DNA of 64,000 bases. Source: an uncultured Verrucomicrobiota bacterium (GTDB taxonomy: Bacteria; Verrucomicrobiota; Kiritimatiellia; CAIVKH01). The notes under the pieces were generated by a model. The model saw only the letters and a program-made list of their open reading frames with translations. It was not told where the DNA came from and made no database searches. This document shows, in pieces, positions 27,931 through 39,966 of this stretch (position 1 is the first letter of the stretch; each line of letters opens with the position of its first letter). The stretch covers positions 1 through 64,000 of the forward strand of contig CALKUH010000028.1 in NCBI GenBank assembly GCA_937996795.1. The letters run 5' to 3'. Position numbers and translations under genes: made by a program.

Positions 27931-29709
27931 ATGAACCGTCCGTCGATTTTTGCCAAAATCTTCCTCTCGCTGATGCTGCTGGCGCTGGCGCTACAGATCC
28001 TGCTCGCGCTCTACCTGGGCATCCAGCACCGCCGCTTCGTGGCCGCGGAACAGCGGCAGCATCTCGAAACCCTGGCCCGCCTGCTGGCCCCGCAGGTGGA
28101 GGCCCGGCTCGCCGACGCCTCACCCGGGGAACTGCAACAGGTGTGCAATGCGTTCGACCGGACGACCGGTTTGCGCGTCACCATTCTCGATGCCCAGGGC
28201 GCCGCGCTCGCGGATTCGCGCCGCGCAATCACAGCGATGGAAAGCCACCGTGGCCGGCCCGAAGTCATGGAGGCGCTCGCCGGGCGTACGGGGTCCGCCA
28301 CGCGCTTCAGCACCTCAACCCGCACGCACACGCTCTATGTGGCGGCGCCGCTGCGCGCGGCGGACGGCGCGCCCGCCGTGCTGCGCCTCGCCGTAACCGC
28401 GCGCACGCTGCAATCGATCCTCGCACCCCTGCAGCAGCGGCTGATCGCCGGCAGCGCCGTGCTCGTCATCCTCGCCGCGATCATCAGCTACGTCGTGTCG
28501 CGCGCAATCAGCCGGCCCATCCAGGACTTGCAGCGCACCGCGCGCGCGCTCGCCCGGGGCGAAACCGCTGTGTCGTGGCCCGAGGCCTCGACCCGCGAAA
28601 CGGCGGAGTTGGGCGCGGCCCTGCGCGACATGGCGAACCATCTCCAGGACCGCCTTTCCACAATTGAGGTGCTGCTCGAGGAACAGCGCGCCATGTTCGA
28701 CCATATGGCGGATGGCCTCCTGCTCGTGGACCAACACGAGCGCGTGCTCGACCTCAACCGCGCGGCCGCCCACATGCTCGCCGTCGCGGCGGACCAGGTG
28801 CGCGGCCGGGCGCTGGTGGAGGTTGTTCGCAACGGTCGCTTGCACGAACTGGTGCGCGACGCGCTGGCCGCCGACGCGCCGGTGGTCGGCGACCTGGCCA
28901 TGCACGGGTCGCGGCCGACCCACCTGCAAGTGCACGGGACCCGCATTCGCGCCGGCGCGCGACTGAGCGGCGCCCTGCTGGTGCTGACGGATGTCACGCG
29001 GCTCCGCGAACTCGAAAACATCCGGCGCGACTTCGTCGCGAATGCATCGCACGAACTCAAAACGCCCATCACAGCCATCAAGGGATTCGCCGAGACCCTG
29101 GCGGACCCGGATATCGAGCCCGAACAGGCGCGCCGCTTCGCCAAGACCATCGCGCGGCAGTCGGACCAGCTCAGCGCGCTGGTCGAGGACCTGCTCGAAC
29201 TCACCCGCCTCGAACACGCCCAGGAACACGGCACGCTCCACCGAGAATTAACGCCGCTGGCGGAGGTCCTCCACTCCGCCGTGGAGCGCTGCAGCGACAA
29301 GGCCGCGCAAAAGGAAATCCGTCTCCTCATCGAGGACCCCGGGGCGCTGTCCGCACCACTGGACCCCGCACTCATCCAGCGCGCCCTCGTCAACCTGATC
29401 GACAACGCAATCAACTATAGCGAGCCGAAGACGGAGGTCCGGATTGGCGCGCAGCGGGAGGGGAATGCAGTGTGGCTGTCCGTCCGGGATCAGGGGGTCG
29501 GCATCCGTCCCGAGCACCTGCCGCGCATCTTCGAGCGCTTCTATCGCGTGGACAAGTCCAGAAGCCGCAAACTCGGCGGCACCGGCCTCGGGCTCGCGAT
29601 CGTTAAGCACGCGGCCCAGAGCCACGGCGGCGACGTGACGGTCGAAAGCACACCCGGCCAGGGCAGCACCTTCACCCTGATCCTGCCGCTCGATGTCGCG
29701 CAGGCCTGA
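27931..29709 (+). CDS. PhoR-like sensor histidine kinase
   Basis: A 592-residue membrane kinase. Helix 1 (about 8-30), a periplasmic sensor (about 31-168), helix 2 (about 171-190), HAMP (to about 245) and a PAS domain (about 250-350) precede the HisKA domain. HisKA has the phospho-acceptor in ASHELKTPITAIKG (His near 374), and the C-terminal HATPase carries N, G1 and G2 boxes (NLIDNAINYSEP, DQGVGI, GGTGLGLAIVKH). Domain order and neighbours resemble PhoR, which would sense phosphate status. No response regulator gene is adjacent; the partner is elsewhere or could be the orphan receiver at 35298. The start is ATG 27931, 17 nt after the PiT stop. Confidence 0.92.
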   Translation: MNRPSIFAKIFLSLMLLALALQILLALYLGIQHRRFVAAEQRQHLETLARLLAPQVEARLADASPGELQQVCNAFDRTTGLRVTILDAQGAALADSRRAITAMESHRGRPEVMEALAGRTGSATRFSTSTRTHTLYVAAPLRAADGAPAVLRLAVTARTLQSILAPLQQRLIAGSAVLVILAAIISYVVSRAISRPIQDLQRTARALARGETAVSWPEASTRETAELGAALRDMANHLQDRLSTIEVLLEEQRAMFDHMADGLLLVDQHERVLDLNRAAAHMLAVAADQVRGRALVEVVRNGRLHELVRDALAADAPVVGDLAMHGSRPTHLQVHGTRIRAGARLSGALLVLTDVTRLRELENIRRDFVANASHELKTPITAIKGFAETLADPDIEPEQARRFAKTIARQSDQLSALVEDLLELTRLEHAQEHGTLHRELTPLAEVLHSAVERCSDKAAQKEIRLLIEDPGALSAPLDPALIQRALVNLIDNAINYSEPKTEVRIGAQREGNAVWLSVRDQGVGIRPEHLPRIFERFYRVDKSRSRKLGGTGLGLAIVKHAAQSHGGDVTVESTPGQGSTFTLILPLDVAQA

Positions 29710-29721
29710 CGTCCGGATTCC

Positions 29722-30159
29722 TCACCGATAGGTGCGCCCTTCGAGCCGGATCCAGCCGCCCTCGCGGCGGTCATCGGGATCGCGGTGCGTCCAGTGCACC
29801 ACCCCGCCCTCTTCGTTCCACTCGTAGCGCCCGCGCACGACCAGCAGGTCGCCCGCCCGCGCGGGCACGCGTTCGGCAATCGCCACGTTGTGCGCGATGA
29901 GAACGGAGTGCTCCCGATCAAGATTCACGATGAAGCGCTGGTGCGGGTCCCCGTGGTCGTCCTCCCCCAGCACCTTGTGCACGAGGCCCGTCGCCTCCAC
30001 CCATACGCCGGACCGCCGCTCCTCATAGAGTTCCACCAACGGCGATACCGCCGGCAGATCCCGCTGCGACCAGTACTGCCAGCCCAGCGCAGCCAGCACG
30101 ACCACCGCGGTGATCAGCAGGTGCTGTGGCGATTGTGTTCTCCGCCCCATCCGTTTCAT
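29722..30159 (-). CDS. DUF3465 membrane-anchored protein
   Basis: A 145-residue protein with an N-terminal membrane helix (about 11-28) and an OB-like soluble domain. Its features are HQRFIVNLDREHSVLIAHNVAIA, RAGDLLVVRGRYEWNEEGGVVHWTHRDPDDRREGGWI, which I recognise as the DUF3465 family of short exported proteins. Function is unknown. The start at ATG 30159 is preceded by AAGG at five bases; a longer frame to 30195 exists. It lies downstream of metH on the same strand with a 55-nt gap, and convergent with the kinase gene (12-nt gap). Confidence 0.78.
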   Translation of the reverse strand: MKRMGRRTQSPQHLLITAVVVLAALGWQYWSQRDLPAVSPLVELYEERRSGVWVEATGLVHKVLGEDDHGDPHQRFIVNLDREHSVLIAHNVAIAERVPARAGDLLVVRGRYEWNEEGGVVHWTHRDPDDRREGGWIRLEGRTYR

Positions 30160-30214
30160 CCGCGCCTTGTAGAACGTCCGTCCCCCGCCGGGCAAGCCGG
30201 CAGGGAACCACCGG

Positions 30215-33973
<3,759 letters not shown>

Positions 33974-33980
33974 ACTTCAA

Positions 33981-34010
33981 TTTATTACTTTATCCGGATA
34001 AAAGAATAAA
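33981..34010. promoter_or_regulatory. 30-bp near-perfect palindrome between metH and FprA-type gene
   Basis: The core TTTATCCGGATAAA (33989-34002) is a perfect 14-bp palindrome. Outside it, TTTATT (33981-33986) pairs exactly with AATAAA (34005-34010); only the two base pairs between core and flank mismatch. The element is AT-rich in a GC-rich genome and fills the 51-nt space between the two start codons, so it must overlap both promoters. A dimeric regulator binding site is the simplest reading. Confidence 0.6.
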
Positions 34011-34024
34011 GCATTCTTTTGGGC

Positions 34025-35221
34025 ATGTCAGACGCCATTTCCAGTCCACCGCCCCTGCTGCGCGTCGCCATCGTCGGGACCGGGCCGGCCGGGCTTTTTA
34101 CGGCCGAGGAGCTGCTGCGCGGGAAACGGCCGGTGGCGATTGAGCTGTTCGAGAAGCTTCCACTCGCGTGCGGGCTGGTTCGCTACGGCGTCGCGCCGGA
34201 CCACCCGAATACGAAACGCATGCTGACGCTCCTCGAGCGCACGGTGGCGCATCCCTCGGTGCGCCTGCATACCGGCGTCGAGGTCGGGCGCACGATCTCG
34301 ATCGACGAACTGCGCGGCCGCTTCGACGCGGTCGTCCTCGCCACCGGCGCGGAGCAGGATCGTGCGCTCGGCATACCCGGCGAGGACCTGCCCGGCGTGT
34401 ATTCCTCCCTCGCCATCGCCGGTTGGGTCAACGGGCACCCCGCGTATGCGGACCTCGCGCCGCGCCTCGACACGGAAACCGCGGTGATCATCGGCAACGG
34501 CAACGTCGCGCTTGATCTCGTGCGCTATTTCGCCCGCGACCCGGCGGACCTGCGCGAGACCGGGATGGCGCCCGCCGCGCGCGAGGCGCTCGCGCAAAGC
34601 CGCATCCGGCGGATCCATGTGATCGGGCGGCGCGGGCCGGCGCAGTCCGCGTTCGGCGAAAACGAGATCCTTGAAATCGGCGCCTTGGCCGGCGTGCAGC
34701 TCCGCGTCGACCCGGTGGTCGCGCTGCCAAATGCGGCGGACGAAGCCGAGCTCGCGGACCCCGCGAACGACCGCGCGCGCGTGGTCGTTCAGGCGCTGCG
34801 CGAATATGCCTCCCGCGCGCCGGTTCCCAGCGCGCGCGTGACCGTGTCGTTCGACTTCCTGCGGCGCCCGCTCGGCATCAACGGCGCCGGTCGCGTGGAG
34901 GGCGTGACGCTGGAGTTGTGCGCGCTCGAAGGCGACCCCGGCCACCAGCGGGCGGCGCCGACCGGCGCGCTGCAATCCCTGCCCTGCGGTGCGGTATTCG
35001 TCTCCATCGGCCATCACGGCGAACCGATGCCGGGGGTGCCTTTCGATGCCGCGCGCGGCGTGATCCCCACCCGCGATCACCGGGTCGTGTCCGGCGACGA
35101 CGTCATCCCCGGGCTGTACGCCGCCGGCTGGATCAAACGCGGCGCCAAGGGCCTCATCGGGCACAACCGTCGCGACGCGATGGAAACCGCGAAAGCCATC
35201 TGGGCGGATGCCGCCCGCTGA
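34025..35221 (+). CDS. fprA: Ferredoxin--NADP+ reductase, adrenodoxin-reductase (FprA) type
   Basis: A 398-residue flavoprotein. The FAD motif VAIVGTGPAGLFTAEELL and the family-specific EKLPLACGLVRYGVAPDHPNTK follow the N-terminus. The NADP-binding motif is IIGNGNVALDLVRYFAR (about 160-176), then HVIGRRGPAQSAFGENEI. The C-terminus has the AAGWIKRGAKGLIGHNRRDAMET signature. It moves electrons between NADPH and a ferredoxin or flavodoxin. It diverges from metH with 51 nt between start codons. E. coli MetH is reductively reactivated by a flavodoxin and its NADPH reductase, so a similar partnership is attractive here but unproven. Confidence 0.92.
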   Translation: MSDAISSPPPLLRVAIVGTGPAGLFTAEELLRGKRPVAIELFEKLPLACGLVRYGVAPDHPNTKRMLTLLERTVAHPSVRLHTGVEVGRTISIDELRGRFDAVVLATGAEQDRALGIPGEDLPGVYSSLAIAGWVNGHPAYADLAPRLDTETAVIIGNGNVALDLVRYFARDPADLRETGMAPAAREALAQSRIRRIHVIGRRGPAQSAFGENEILEIGALAGVQLRVDPVVALPNAADEAELADPANDRARVVVQALREYASRAPVPSARVTVSFDFLRRPLGINGAGRVEGVTLELCALEGDPGHQRAAPTGALQSLPCGAVFVSIGHHGEPMPGVPFDAARGVIPTRDHRVVSGDDVIPGLYAAGWIKRGAKGLIGHNRRDAMETAKAIWADAAR

Positions 35222-35226
35222 TTCGC

Positions 35227-35254
35227 TTGAATAACCGCGCGCGCACGCTACACT
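35227..35254 (+). promoter_or_regulatory. Candidate promoter for response regulator
   Basis: TTGAAT (35227-35232) and TACACT (35249-35254) are separated by 16 nt. Transcription would start near 35261, giving a leader of about 37 nt that contains the GGAGA ribosome binding site before ATG 35298. Confidence 0.42.
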
Positions 35255-35297
35255 GGCGCCTGCGTCAGCAAGCCCCCGCGCTACGGAGAAATTTTTA

Positions 35298-35669
35298 ATG
35301 GCCAAGGTGTTGATCGTTGAAGATGAAGACGGCATCCAGTTGCTGCTCAAACGCGTCGTCGGCATGCTGGGCCACGAGGTGTTTGTCGCCGGCGACGGCC
35401 CGACGGCCCTTGTCCACGCGCGCGAACAGGCGCCGGATTTGATCATTTCCGACCTGAGCCTGCCGGGCAAGCCGAGCGGACTCGACCTCGTGCGCGAGCT
35501 GCGCGCGCTGAATCCGGCGCGTCCGTTCGTGGTGACCACGGGCTACACCACCGGCGAGCGCATGGAGGCGATCCAGGCGGAAGGCATCCAGCACATCCTC
35601 GGAAAACCCTTCGACATCCTCGCCGCGCGCTCGCTCGTCGCGTCGCTCATCGGCAACGCAAAGGCGTGA
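35298..35669 (+). CDS. Single-domain response regulator
   Basis: A 123-residue stand-alone receiver. The acid pocket is VEDEDG near residue 7, the phospho-acceptor Asp is in LIISDLSLPG (near 52), the conserved Thr is in VVTTGYT, and the Lys is in LGKPFD. There is no output domain, so it probably acts as a phosphotransfer intermediate or binds a partner protein. A GGAGA lies eight bases upstream of the ATG. It is convergent with the FAD-oxidase gene, with 15 nt between stops, and has no adjacent kinase on its own strand. Confidence 0.88.
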   Translation: MAKVLIVEDEDGIQLLLKRVVGMLGHEVFVAGDGPTALVHAREQAPDLIISDLSLPGKPSGLDLVRELRALNPARPFVVTTGYTTGERMEAIQAEGIQHILGKPFDILAARSLVASLIGNAKA

Positions 35670-35684
35670 CCCAGCCCGCGCCGC

Positions 35685-37280
35685 TCAATCGAGGCTGTAA
35701 CGGCCGGGCGCGATAATGCCGTTCGGGTCGAGCGCACGCTTGATCGCGCGCGCGGTTTCCCAAAACGGATCGCCCTCCTTCACGACGCGCCCCATCTGGT
35801 GCACGCCGACGCGGTACGGGCGGTAGCCCTGCGCGGCGTAGGCATCGAGCAACTGCTCCGCGAAGTCGTGGGCCGCGCGCACGCGGTCGGCCTGGTCGCG
35901 CGGGAACGATACGGACAGCACCATTTCAAGGCACCGCTCGTCGAGGATGTTCAACGTGATCGCCGGCTTGAGGTCCGACGCCGCGGCGCGCCGCTCCGCC
36001 TCCGCGACGACGCGGGCCGCGACCGCGCCATCAAGGGGAAACAACGGCAGCACATACAGATAGCCGGCCGTGCTGTCATCCGGGTTCGACGCGCGCTCCG
36101 GCGGTTCCAGCCCGGCGCCCCAATGCAGGGCCTTGAGCGCCTCGTCGGTGGGAATGCCCTGCGACAGGTTGTAGACGGGGCGCACGGCGCGCAGGACGAT
36201 TTGTTTGCGGCGCGCGCCCGGCAGGTAGCTCAGGCGCTTGAGCATGCGCTCCGCCCGCGCGAAACGGGCATCATCCAGCATGTCGACCGACGCGATTCCG
36301 CGCAGCGCCGCGCGGATGGCGGACACGGCGTGGCGCACCTGCCCGTCGTCCCCCGCCACGCTGCACACCGCGCTCCACGGGCCGAACCCTTCCGCCGCCA
36401 GCAGCGCTTCCGCCCGCGCGCGGGTGCGACCGGGTCCCAGTTGTTCGTACACCAGCGGGGCCAGCGTGCCGAACGTGCGGTGGAAATTGCCGATATGTGT
36501 CACCATCCGGATGATCTCGCGGCGGCGCAGGTCGGCCAGCGCATCGACAAGCGGCCCCAGCCGGTCCGCCGTGCGGATTTTGGCGATGACGGAACAGGAC
36601 GCCGGCTGGCGCGGCAGCAACTCAATGCCTGCCGCGGTGACGATGCCGAAATTGGATTGATAGAACAGGCCGTCGAGGCCGGGCCCGATCCCATGCTTGT
36701 AGATGTGGGTCAGGGCCGACGCCTGCTCGTCGCCGAACCCCGTCCGCAGCAGCGTGCCGTTGCCCAGCACGACCTCCAACCCCGACAGCGTGCCGGCGCG
36801 ACTGGCAAAGTAGCCGATGCCACGCTCAAGCGCGTTGCCGAGCAGGCTTGTGCCGCCGCCGGCGCCGACCACGTTCAGGACCAGCGGCAATCCCTGCTGC
36901 TGGATGTGGTCGTAGAGCTGCTGCTGCGTCACACCGGGTTCCACGATGGCGTAGCGGTGCCGCGCGTTGACTTCGCGGATGCGGTTCATGCGCGACAAAT
37001 CCACCAGGCACGCGCCGTCGCGCGCGGGCAACCGCGAACCGAGCCCCCAATTGCAGCCCCGGCTGAACGGATAGAGCGGAAGGCGGTGCCGGTTGGCGGC
37101 CGCGACGAGCTGCTGGACCTCCTGCGTCGAGGCGGGAAAGACGACGGCGGCGACGGCACGCCTCAATCCGGTGACATTCGCGGTGCATGCGTCAAGACGC
37201 GCGGAATCGGTCCAGCACTGTTCCGCGCCGACAATGGCGGTGAGGTCTGCGAGCGCCGGGGGCTGCAAGGGTGCTGCCAT
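35685..37280 (-). CDS. FAD-linked oxidase (4-cresol dehydrogenase/VAO-like)
   Basis: A 531-residue flavoprotein. It has a PCMH-type FAD domain (about 35-210: VVFPASTQEVQQLVAAANRHRLPLYPFSRG, then VEPGVTQQQLYDH) and a C-terminal FAD-linked oxidase domain. The end, LDPNGIIAPGRYSLD, is the usual family C-terminus. Overall layout follows vanillyl-alcohol oxidase and p-cresol methylhydroxylase flavoproteins. No cytochrome partner gene is adjacent, and there is no signal peptide. The substrate cannot be deduced, and a glycolate or lactate-type oxidase is an alternative. The start is ATG 37280; no Shine-Dalgarno is obvious. Confidence 0.82.
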   Translation of the reverse strand: MAAPLQPPALADLTAIVGAEQCWTDSARLDACTANVTGLRRAVAAVVFPASTQEVQQLVAAANRHRLPLYPFSRGCNWGLGSRLPARDGACLVDLSRMNRIREVNARHRYAIVEPGVTQQQLYDHIQQQGLPLVLNVVGAGGGTSLLGNALERGIGYFASRAGTLSGLEVVLGNGTLLRTGFGDEQASALTHIYKHGIGPGLDGLFYQSNFGIVTAAGIELLPRQPASCSVIAKIRTADRLGPLVDALADLRRREIIRMVTHIGNFHRTFGTLAPLVYEQLGPGRTRARAEALLAAEGFGPWSAVCSVAGDDGQVRHAVSAIRAALRGIASVDMLDDARFARAERMLKRLSYLPGARRKQIVLRAVRPVYNLSQGIPTDEALKALHWGAGLEPPERASNPDDSTAGYLYVLPLFPLDGAVAARVVAEAERRAAASDLKPAITLNILDERCLEMVLSVSFPRDQADRVRAAHDFAEQLLDAYAAQGYRPYRVGVHQMGRVVKEGDPFWETARAIKRALDPNGIIAPGRYSLD

Positions 37281-37328
37281 GCGCAAACAATCCGCGCCGC
37301 GACGCGGACTGTCCAGCCCAAGTTAAGG

Positions 37329-38495
37329 TCAGGATGCGGCGCCGGACTCGGTGAGGAGCGGAAGTTTCACGCGCATCTCCGTCCCCTTGCCCACTTCGCT
37401 ATCGACCTCGATGACGCCGTTGTGGTCGTCGATGACGCGGCGCGTGATAAAGAGCCCGAGGCCTGTGCCCTTGTGCGGCGCCTTTGTCGAATAGTACGCC
37501 TCGAACAAATGCTCCAGGTCGCGCGGGGCGATGCCGCAGCCGTTGTCCTTCACGCTGATGCAGTAGGTTCCATCGCGCACCGCGCCGGTCACCACGACAT
37601 GGCCGCCTTCATCGGCCAGCGCATCCATCGCGTTGCCCACGATGTTCTGCAGGGCGCGGCCGATCTGCACGGCGTCGCCGGACACCTGCGCCTCCACATC
37701 GAGCACGCGCAATTCGAGCGCCGCCTTGCGCGCGCTCGCGAGGCCGCGCTGGGACTCCACCACCTCGCGCAGCACCGCGCCCGGCGAAAAGGGCCGGTGG
37801 TTGCGCCGCGCATTGCGGCCCAAGTCCTGCCAGGTCTCGATGATTTCGCGGCAGCGCTGGATGTTGCGCTCGATCAGGTTGATGTATTCGGAGCTGTTCT
37901 CCATCGTGCCGCTGTGCGTTTCGCGCGCGCGATTCAGGTCGTCCGCAAGGATCTGGACATAGCCGAGGACCACCGTCAGCGGATTGCGCAAGTCATGCAC
38001 GAGTTCCGCCGACGCCTGGCCGAGGGAGGCCAGGCGGTCTTTTTTCGCAAGCTCGGCCGTCAGGCGGCTGTTGAGTTCCTGGAGTTCCCGCTCGGTGCCC
38101 GCGCGTTTGCGGTTCAGCGCCGTGCGCCGCACATTCGTGCGGATGATTTCCATCATCTCCTTCGTGTCGAACGGCTTCTTGAGATAGTCGCTCGCCCCGA
38201 GCCGCAGCGCCTCCTGCGCCGTTTCCAGCGCGCCAAAGCCCGTGAGCATGATCACGGCGACGGAGGTATCGAGGGCGCGGATGTCCCGCAACCCCTCGAT
38301 GCCGCTTTTCCCCGGCATGCGGATGTCCATGACCACGACATCGGGCCGCTTCTCCCGCAGCAGCTCGACGCCCTTCGCGACCGAGTCCGCGCAGAAGACT
38401 TCGTATTCATTTTTCAGCAGGATGCGGAGACTCTCCCGGGGACCGAGTTCGTCATCAATCACCAACACCCGATGCTGTGCCGCACAGGCGATCAT
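37329..38495 (-). CDS. Receiver-histidine kinase hybrid
   Basis: A 388-residue cytosolic protein. The N-terminal receiver domain (about 8-120) has the DDE pocket in LVIDDELG, phospho-Asp in VVVMDIRMPG and Lys in YLKKPFD. A coiled-coil linker (about 122-160) leads to a HisKA domain with HDLRNPLTVVLGY (His near 165) and an HATPase domain with DNGCGI and GTGLGLFITRR. A receiver in front of the kinase suggests it is a relay step driven by another kinase. It follows the FadL porin gene by eight bases on the same strand, so the two are probably co-transcribed. Confidence 0.88.
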   Translation of the reverse strand: MIACAAQHRVLVIDDELGPRESLRILLKNEYEVFCADSVAKGVELLREKRPDVVVMDIRMPGKSGIEGLRDIRALDTSVAVIMLTGFGALETAQEALRLGASDYLKKPFDTKEMMEIIRTNVRRTALNRKRAGTERELQELNSRLTAELAKKDRLASLGQASAELVHDLRNPLTVVLGYVQILADDLNRARETHSGTMENSSEYINLIERNIQRCREIIETWQDLGRNARRNHRPFSPGAVLREVVESQRGLASARKAALELRVLDVEAQVSGDAVQIGRALQNIVGNAMDALADEGGHVVVTGAVRDGTYCISVKDNGCGIAPRDLEHLFEAYYSTKAPHKGTGLGLFITRRVIDDHNGVIEVDSEVGKGTEMRVKLPLLTESGAAS

Positions 38496-38503
38496 GGCCG
38501 TCC

Positions 38504-39763
38504 CTAGAGTTCGATCCCGTAGCTCAACGATGCGATATGAGAGATGAACTCATATTTTCCGTTGTAAGCGGGATTGAGGTTGTTGTCGATGTCGCGATCT
38601 TCATACAGCCCCACCGCGTACGCGAAGTTTACGCGATGACCGTTCCGGCTGAAATTCAGGCCCACGGACACGACATGCTGGTCGTTTTCGGGCAGCGCCG
38701 GCAAGAGGGTTTGGTCCGGAACCGGCGTCTGAAGGAAGATATACCCGAATCGTGCCGACCAATTCTCATCGAGTTTGTAAACGCCGCCCAAACCGGCGTT
38801 CCAGGCATCATCCCAATCCTGCGGAATCACCGTGGGCTGCAGCAACGCCGAGTTCTCCCCGGCATCGAGGGCGAGCTCCTGATAGCGCGACCATTCGATC
38901 CATTCGAGATCAACCCCGAGGCTCAACCGTTCGGTGACATCCACCCCGTATCCCAACCCGACGATGTTGGGGAACTTGATCGTGCTGTCGAAATCGCTGC
39001 GGGGAAGCGCCAGCCCCGGTGCGGGGATTCCAGAAAACCGAAAATCGCCTTCATAGTCCACATCCAGCGCCGAACGATAGGAAAGTCCCACGCGATGACC
39101 CGTCGCAGGACGCCAGGTAAGCGCAGCGCTGCCGCCCACGCCAATCCCATCGCCCTCAAATTCCGCACGGCCATCGGGAACGGAAGGATCCTCCAGGACG
39201 AGACCCCACGGATAAACCTGTCGCAGGGTCAGGTCGGACCACATCACATTAAGACCTGCCGCCACATCGAGTTTCTCGTTCACGCGGTAGGCCAGCACAG
39301 GTCCCACATTCACCGCCCGCATTTCCGCCAAATACGGCGCCGTGTAGCGAAAATAACTGTCCTGATCGAATTCAGTCGCCTGCCCGAACGGCGTTGTAAT
39401 CGCCAAACCCGCCACTGCGCGACCATCGCCGATCGGTTGCGCCGCATAGATGTTCGGCAACAGGTACCACTCCTCTTCCACCTCTGTCTTGATGACACCT
39501 TCCGACGTAATGTCTTTGTCGGACAACACGGCCGTAAGAGAGAACTCAAAGGCTGGCCCCTTAATCTCCATCAGGTTCGCCGGGTTGTAGGCGGATGCCG
39601 TGACGTCCTCGACCAACGCATATCTGGCGCCCACGGAGCCCAATCCCGATGCACTCGGGGGCGGATTCCGAAAACCGTCGGCACGCGCCGACCATGGGCC
39701 AGACAGCAGCGCCGAAACCACGCAGGGCGCCAGCGCCCACGCTACAGAACGATTAGCATTCAT
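38504..39763 (-). CDS. Outer-membrane porin, FadL/OmpP1/TodX family
   Basis: A 419-residue outer-membrane beta-barrel of the long-chain fatty acid/hydrocarbon transporter family. A signal peptide ends near ARADG; the hatch region reads GLGSVGARYALVEDVTASAYNPANL, the FadL N-terminal signature. Alternating strands with aromatic girdles follow, and the protein ends with an aliphatic residue after SLSYGIEL. It would import hydrophobic molecules. GGAGG sits upstream of ATG 39763; an in-frame extension to 39889 is rejected. G+C is lower than in flanking genes. It is divergent from a methyltransferase gene and followed by a receiver-kinase gene. Confidence 0.9.
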   Translation of the reverse strand: MNANRSVAWALAPCVVSALLSGPWSARADGFRNPPPSASGLGSVGARYALVEDVTASAYNPANLMEIKGPAFEFSLTAVLSDKDITSEGVIKTEVEEEWYLLPNIYAAQPIGDGRAVAGLAITTPFGQATEFDQDSYFRYTAPYLAEMRAVNVGPVLAYRVNEKLDVAAGLNVMWSDLTLRQVYPWGLVLEDPSVPDGRAEFEGDGIGVGGSAALTWRPATGHRVGLSYRSALDVDYEGDFRFSGIPAPGLALPRSDFDSTIKFPNIVGLGYGVDVTERLSLGVDLEWIEWSRYQELALDAGENSALLQPTVIPQDWDDAWNAGLGGVYKLDENWSARFGYIFLQTPVPDQTLLPALPENDQHVVSVGLNFSRNGHRVNFAYAVGLYEDRDIDNNLNPAYNGKYEFISHIASLSYGIEL

Positions 39764-39966
39764 TGTTGTCCCTCCAACGATGTTTCGATTCGAGATGCCA
39801 TTTAGCATATGATGTGCCAACTCTCGAAATACGCCAAAATTGCCTATATTCGCTTGCGAATCGCCCCTCGATGGCGGATAAGCGTCCACGATGTGTGCAA
39901 AAAAGAACCCAGATTGATGGCGCGTTCAAAGTTGCACAGCCGAGTGATCTAATCCCCCATCGCACT

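Noticed and set aside
33974..34024. Cobalamin or SAM riboswitch upstream of metH
   Set aside because: Only 51 nt are available, far too little for a B12 riboswitch, and the sequence is a simple palindrome.
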